A stretch of 33,534 nt of DNA from Duganella lactea. Lineage in GTDB: Bacteria > Pseudomonadota > Gammaproteobacteria > Burkholderiales > Burkholderiaceae_D. Location of the stretch: assembly GCF_009857505.1 (NCBI RefSeq), contig NZ_WWCP01000048.1, positions 1 to 33,534 on the forward strand, given 5' to 3'. This document shows positions 30,968-33,534 of the stretch, piece after piece (position 1 is the stretch's first letter; every line of letters begins with the position of its first letter). A program made the position numbers and the translations under genes. The notes beneath the pieces are model-generated. The model worked only from the letters and a program-made list of their open reading frames with translations, was not told where the DNA came from and ran no database searches.

Positions 30968-31423
30968 ATGAAATTAACCCACGCATCCGGCTACTCGATC
31001 CGCGTCATCACTGCATCGACCTCGGATGCGGTGCCGCTGTGCGAGGTCGTGATTGACGGAACTGGCACGGGTAAAGTGCTGCAGGGCGCGGTGTTTGAAG
31101 CCGCGCTCAAGTGGAACGATGAGGTGCTGCTTTTTCTCACGGATGACGTGCCGTTTGAGGATACGCTGAACATTTATCTGCTCGATCAACATCTGCATGT
31201 CGCGGACTATGCACGGATGTACTTCATGTACTCCACAGGTATTTTTTCCGACATGGACTTAACGGAAGCCGATACCGTGCGGTTTAATTTTCTTGGGAAG
31301 AAGCGCTGGACACTCAAGCTTTTCGCGGAGAAGAAATTCTGCATCCCCATCCTCTCCGATGCATTGGGCGTCCATCGATCGCTTGGTTTGTACCGTCGAT
31401 TTCAGCGGTCCCCGTCTCGCTGA
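30968..31423 (+). CDS. Putative immunity protein, paralog 2
   Basis: A 151 aa paralog of the protein at 29625 with the same segments (VIDGTGTGKVLQGAVFEAAL, DTLNIYLLDQHLHVADYARM, YSTGIFS, ADTVRFNFLGKKRWTLKLF, GVHRSLGLYRRFQ). It ends soon after RRFQ, which is probably the ancestral end of the family. It is separated from paralog 1 by the brnTA locus and is not preceded by its own toxin gene. Convergent with the cupin gene, one base apart. Confidence 0.62.
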   Translation: MKLTHASGYSIRVITASTSDAVPLCEVVIDGTGTGKVLQGAVFEAALKWNDEVLLFLTDDVPFEDTLNIYLLDQHLHVADYARMYFMYSTGIFSDMDLTEADTVRFNFLGKKRWTLKLFAEKKFCIPILSDALGVHRSLGLYRRFQRSPSR

Positions 31424-31424
31424 A

Positions 31425-31736
31425 TCATTCGCTGCCGGCGCGCTCAATGACCAGAACGCGTGCCACGCCGCGCGGACACGCGTAGTGGGCGTCGCCGCTG
31501 TCGGCGAAGAACAGGTCGCCGGCGAGCAAGGTGACGACCTGCGCCAGGCCATCCTGGCGATAGTGCATGTCGACCTCGCCATCCATGACCACGAACACTT
31601 CCTCGCCGTCGTTGACGTGCCAGTGATATGGCTGATCGGTCCAGTGCAGACGCACGGTCGCGTTGGGGATGGTGGCCACCAGTTCCGCCCCCCAGGCGCG
31701 GTTGGCGACAAATTCTCGGCTGCGGATAATTTTCAT
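31425..31736 (-). CDS. Small cupin-domain protein
   Basis: A 103 aa single-domain cupin starting MKIIRSREFVANRAWGAEL. Cupin motif 1 is seen in PYHWHVNDGEEVFVVMDGEV (two His and a Glu as metal ligands) and motif 2 in AGDLFFADSGDAHYA (His ligand). Substrate unknown; small cupins of this kind bind a metal and act as isomerases, dioxygenases or sensors. Start at 31736 is preceded by a weak GGCGG; longer upstream in-frame codons do not resemble the family. G+C-rich chromosomal codon use. Confidence 0.85.
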   Translation of the reverse strand: MKIIRSREFVANRAWGAELVATIPNATVRLHWTDQPYHWHVNDGEEVFVVMDGEVDMHYRQDGLAQVVTLLAGDLFFADSGDAHYACPRGVARVLVIERAGSE

Positions 31737-31833
31737 GCCGCCATACTCGCATGCCAGCGCCCGACAAATGTGCCATCGATGATGGAATCCCTGCCACCCT
31801 TGCCTGTCCCGGCGCAACCGCGCCCGCCAGCGT

Positions 31834-33372
31834 CTACCCGGACAAGCTGGCTTGATATGCCGGAGCAATCTCCGCCAGCGGCACCGCCTTGCTGTAAAGC
31901 CAGCCCTGCGCCAGCGCGTCAGGGCAAAAGGCGAGGATGGCGCGCATCTGCGCCGCCGTTTCCACGCCTTCGAACACCACGCCGGTGTCGACGTCCTTGG
32001 CGACCTCGAAGATCTTCAGCAAAATCATCGCCGCGGCGGACTCGGTGCCGGCGGCCTGGGTGAAGATGCGGTCGATCTTGATCTTGTCCACATTCAGCCG
32101 CCCCAGGTAGGCCAGGCCGGAATAGCCGGTGCCGAAGTCGTCGATAAACACCTGGAAACCCAGCCGCCGCACTTCGTCAATACCCGCCTGCATGCGCGAG
32201 ATTTCGATGGTGCTGCCCTCCAGAATCTCAATCGCGATCTGCCGCGGCGCGATGCCGTGCCGGCCCGTCTCGCTGAGCAGCAGCTGGACGATGCTCTGAT
32301 CGAGCAAGGCGTCGATTTCCAGATTGATGCTCAGGTAAAGATGCGGGTCCTGCTTGAGCCGCGCGGCGCACTCGCGCAGCGCGCGGCAGACGATGGAGCG
32401 GTTCAGCACCGTGGACAGGCCTAGCTCGGCCGCCTTACCGATAAAGAGATCCGGCTGGATCTCGCCCAGGTCCTTGTCGCGCCAGCGCGCCAGTGCCTCG
32501 AAGCCCATCAGCTGCCCGCTGGCGGCCATGATGATCGGCTGGTACAACAGGCTGATCTCGTCTGATTCGATGGCCGCCGTCAGCTTGGCCGACAGGGTTT
32601 TGTTGCGATGGAACAGACTGACCAGCGCGGCCCACAGCACCGCGCCCAGGATCGCGCCCAAGGTCCCGGCCAGCACCAGCATGCCGTTGTATGCGGGCGA
32701 GAAAATATTGCTGTCGATTTGCGCCGTCACGCAAATATCAAAACGCTGCGAGCAAGTGCGGACTTCGCGCCGCGAAAGCTGGTCGCCGCCCGGCTCCATC
32801 CGGCCAAAGTGACGCATCATCACCCGGCCACCGCTTGAAGTCACCTGCACCGACAGTTCCGGCGCGCCGTTTTCAAACGAGGCGAACGCGGTGGGCGAGG
32901 TGACGACAAACACGCGCGGCGTGCCGTTGATGTCGATGCTGCGCCCCGGAATCGAATAACTCGGCGTGCGTATCCACAACAGCAGGCCATTGCGCGTTTT
33001 CAGCGTGGGCGCGCCAACATGGAACGGTGATCGCAGGCGGCCCCACAACGCGGAGCAGGCAATCGTGCCGTCGGGATTGAAAAGGCCGGCATCCTTGATG
33101 AAGCGGTACTCAAAAGTTAAACGCTTCATCTCGGCCAGATCGGTATCGCTGCAACCGGTCAGCGCGCTTCGCTCCAGAGCGGCGACCGCATCCGAGACGT
33201 TGCCGGCCACCGATTCCGAATGCAGCAGCACGGTGTGCGCCAGCGATTGAATCCGGCGCTTGCCGCTCTCGGCCCATAGCAGTTGGCACAGCAGTAGCGC
33301 CGCCGCGATGCCAAGCGCGCTGGCGAGCACCAGCGCTGGTAGGGTCTTGACACCACGTTTTCTGTTTGGCAC
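31834..33372 (-). CDS. CSS-motif/EAL-domain cyclic-di-GMP phosphodiesterase
   Basis: A membrane-bound phosphodiesterase of the PdeC (YjcC) type that degrades c-di-GMP. It is 512 aa: transmembrane helix 1 at about 12-33, periplasmic CSS-motif sensor (GCSDTD and IACSALWG supply its conserved cysteines), transmembrane helix 2 at about 232-255, then an EAL domain. Catalytic motifs are complete: FEALARW, SINLEID, EILEG, VFIDDFGTGYSGL, KIDR, FEGVET and AQGWLYSKAVP. In PdeC-type proteins the cysteine pair senses periplasmic redox state. GTG start at 33372 with AGAGG five bases upstream. An IS5-like element begins 38 bases upstream. Confidence 0.93.
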   Translation of the reverse strand: MPNRKRGVKTLPALVLASALGIAAALLLCQLLWAESGKRRIQSLAHTVLLHSESVAGNVSDAVAALERSALTGCSDTDLAEMKRLTFEYRFIKDAGLFNPDGTIACSALWGRLRSPFHVGAPTLKTRNGLLLWIRTPSYSIPGRSIDINGTPRVFVVTSPTAFASFENGAPELSVQVTSSGGRVMMRHFGRMEPGGDQLSRREVRTCSQRFDICVTAQIDSNIFSPAYNGMLVLAGTLGAILGAVLWAALVSLFHRNKTLSAKLTAAIESDEISLLYQPIIMAASGQLMGFEALARWRDKDLGEIQPDLFIGKAAELGLSTVLNRSIVCRALRECAARLKQDPHLYLSINLEIDALLDQSIVQLLLSETGRHGIAPRQIAIEILEGSTIEISRMQAGIDEVRRLGFQVFIDDFGTGYSGLAYLGRLNVDKIKIDRIFTQAAGTESAAAMILLKIFEVAKDVDTGVVFEGVETAAQMRAILAFCPDALAQGWLYSKAVPLAEIAPAYQASLSG

Positions 33373-33409
33373 CGGTACCTCTGTAGGTTTAGGTAAGTTT
33401 TTATACTAG

Positions 33410-33534
33410 AGGGGGCCTCGAAAAACCGGCCCGGCCGTGGCATGATGTCAGCGCATCAACCTTGACGACTCTGCCATGATGAAACCCAACCTTTTTGCTG
33501 CGCAGGAGCGCGAAGCCAAGCTGACGAAGCTGGG
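33410..33534 (+). mobile_element. Left end of an IS5-family insertion sequence (continues outside the window)
   Basis: The sequence from AGGGGGCCTCGAAAAACCGG onward looks like an IS terminal inverted repeat followed by a transposase start. The four bases before it are CTAG (33406-33409), the YTAR-type target that IS5 elements duplicate. The right end is not visible. Confidence 0.6.
33476..33534 (+). CDS. IS5-family transposase, N-terminal fragment (window edge)
   Basis: Only 19 complete codons are visible: MMKPNLFAAQEREAKLTKL. The opening KPNLFAxxEREAKLxKLGD is characteristic of one IS5-type DDE transposase group. A second ATG follows immediately, so either can be the start. Confidence 0.7.
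   Translation, partial: MMKPNLFAAQEREAKLTKL

Overview
The window looks like a chromosome segment of a beta-proteobacterium of the family Oxalobacteraceae (Duganella/Massilia/Janthinobacterium-like). The basis is the G+C-rich coding sequence with strong third-position bias, the beta-proteobacterial gene neighbourhoods (glyA-nrdR, ribD-ribE-ribBA-ribH-nusB, ybgC-tolQRAB-pal-cpoB, ffs-dnaX) and protein sequences typical of that group. No database search was possible, so the genus is an inference.

Layout. 1-3077 (minus): ubiD, then the 4.5S SRP RNA gene, whose promoter overlaps the ubiD stop codon, then dnaX running off the left edge. 3078-4520: a promoter with a long, apparently structured leader, then a membrane-anchored lytic transglycosylase (plus). 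4571-5536 (minus): a decayed Rpn/YhgA-type nuclease gene and an unrecognised membrane-anchored protein. 5645-16413 (minus): one long co-directional run of glyA (with a ZTP-type riboswitch leader), nrdR, the minor-pilin cluster pilV-pilW-pilX-pilY1-pilE-fimT joined by stop/start overlaps, then ribD-ribE-ribBA-ribH-nusB ending in a terminator. 16776-22964 (plus): a ydfG-like dehydrogenase and the complete Tol-Pal operon. 23023-23203: two identical tRNA-Lys(UUU) genes.

Accessory part. From the second tRNA-Lys gene to a duplicated 48-base tRNA 3' half at 28431-28478 lies a visibly A+T-richer island of about 5.3 kb with no integrase. It carries five close-set minus-strand genes: a small ORF next to the right att repeat, a charged coiled-coil protein, a membrane-anchored DUF4041 + GIY-YIG (T5orf172/Mug113) nuclease with the architecture of the anti-phage protein SNIPE, a HEPN-like protein with an Rx6H motif, and an ORC/Cdc6-like AAA+ ATPase with a C-terminal helix-hairpin-helix-like region. 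I read this as a tRNA-borne anti-phage island and as the best candidate for an undescribed system. To its right (28537-31423) are a small hypothetical gene, a putative glycine-zipper pore-forming effector followed by two paralogous putative immunity genes, and between those two a BrnA antitoxin gene with a frameshifted brnT. The window ends with a cupin gene, a CSS-motif/EAL c-di-GMP phosphodiesterase gene, and the first bases of an IS5-like element inserted immediately upstream of the phosphodiesterase gene.

The core genes cover DNA replication, protein targeting, ubiquinone, riboflavin and one-carbon metabolism, type IV pilus assembly and envelope integrity. The accessory genes are defence and conflict functions placed at a tRNA hotspot.
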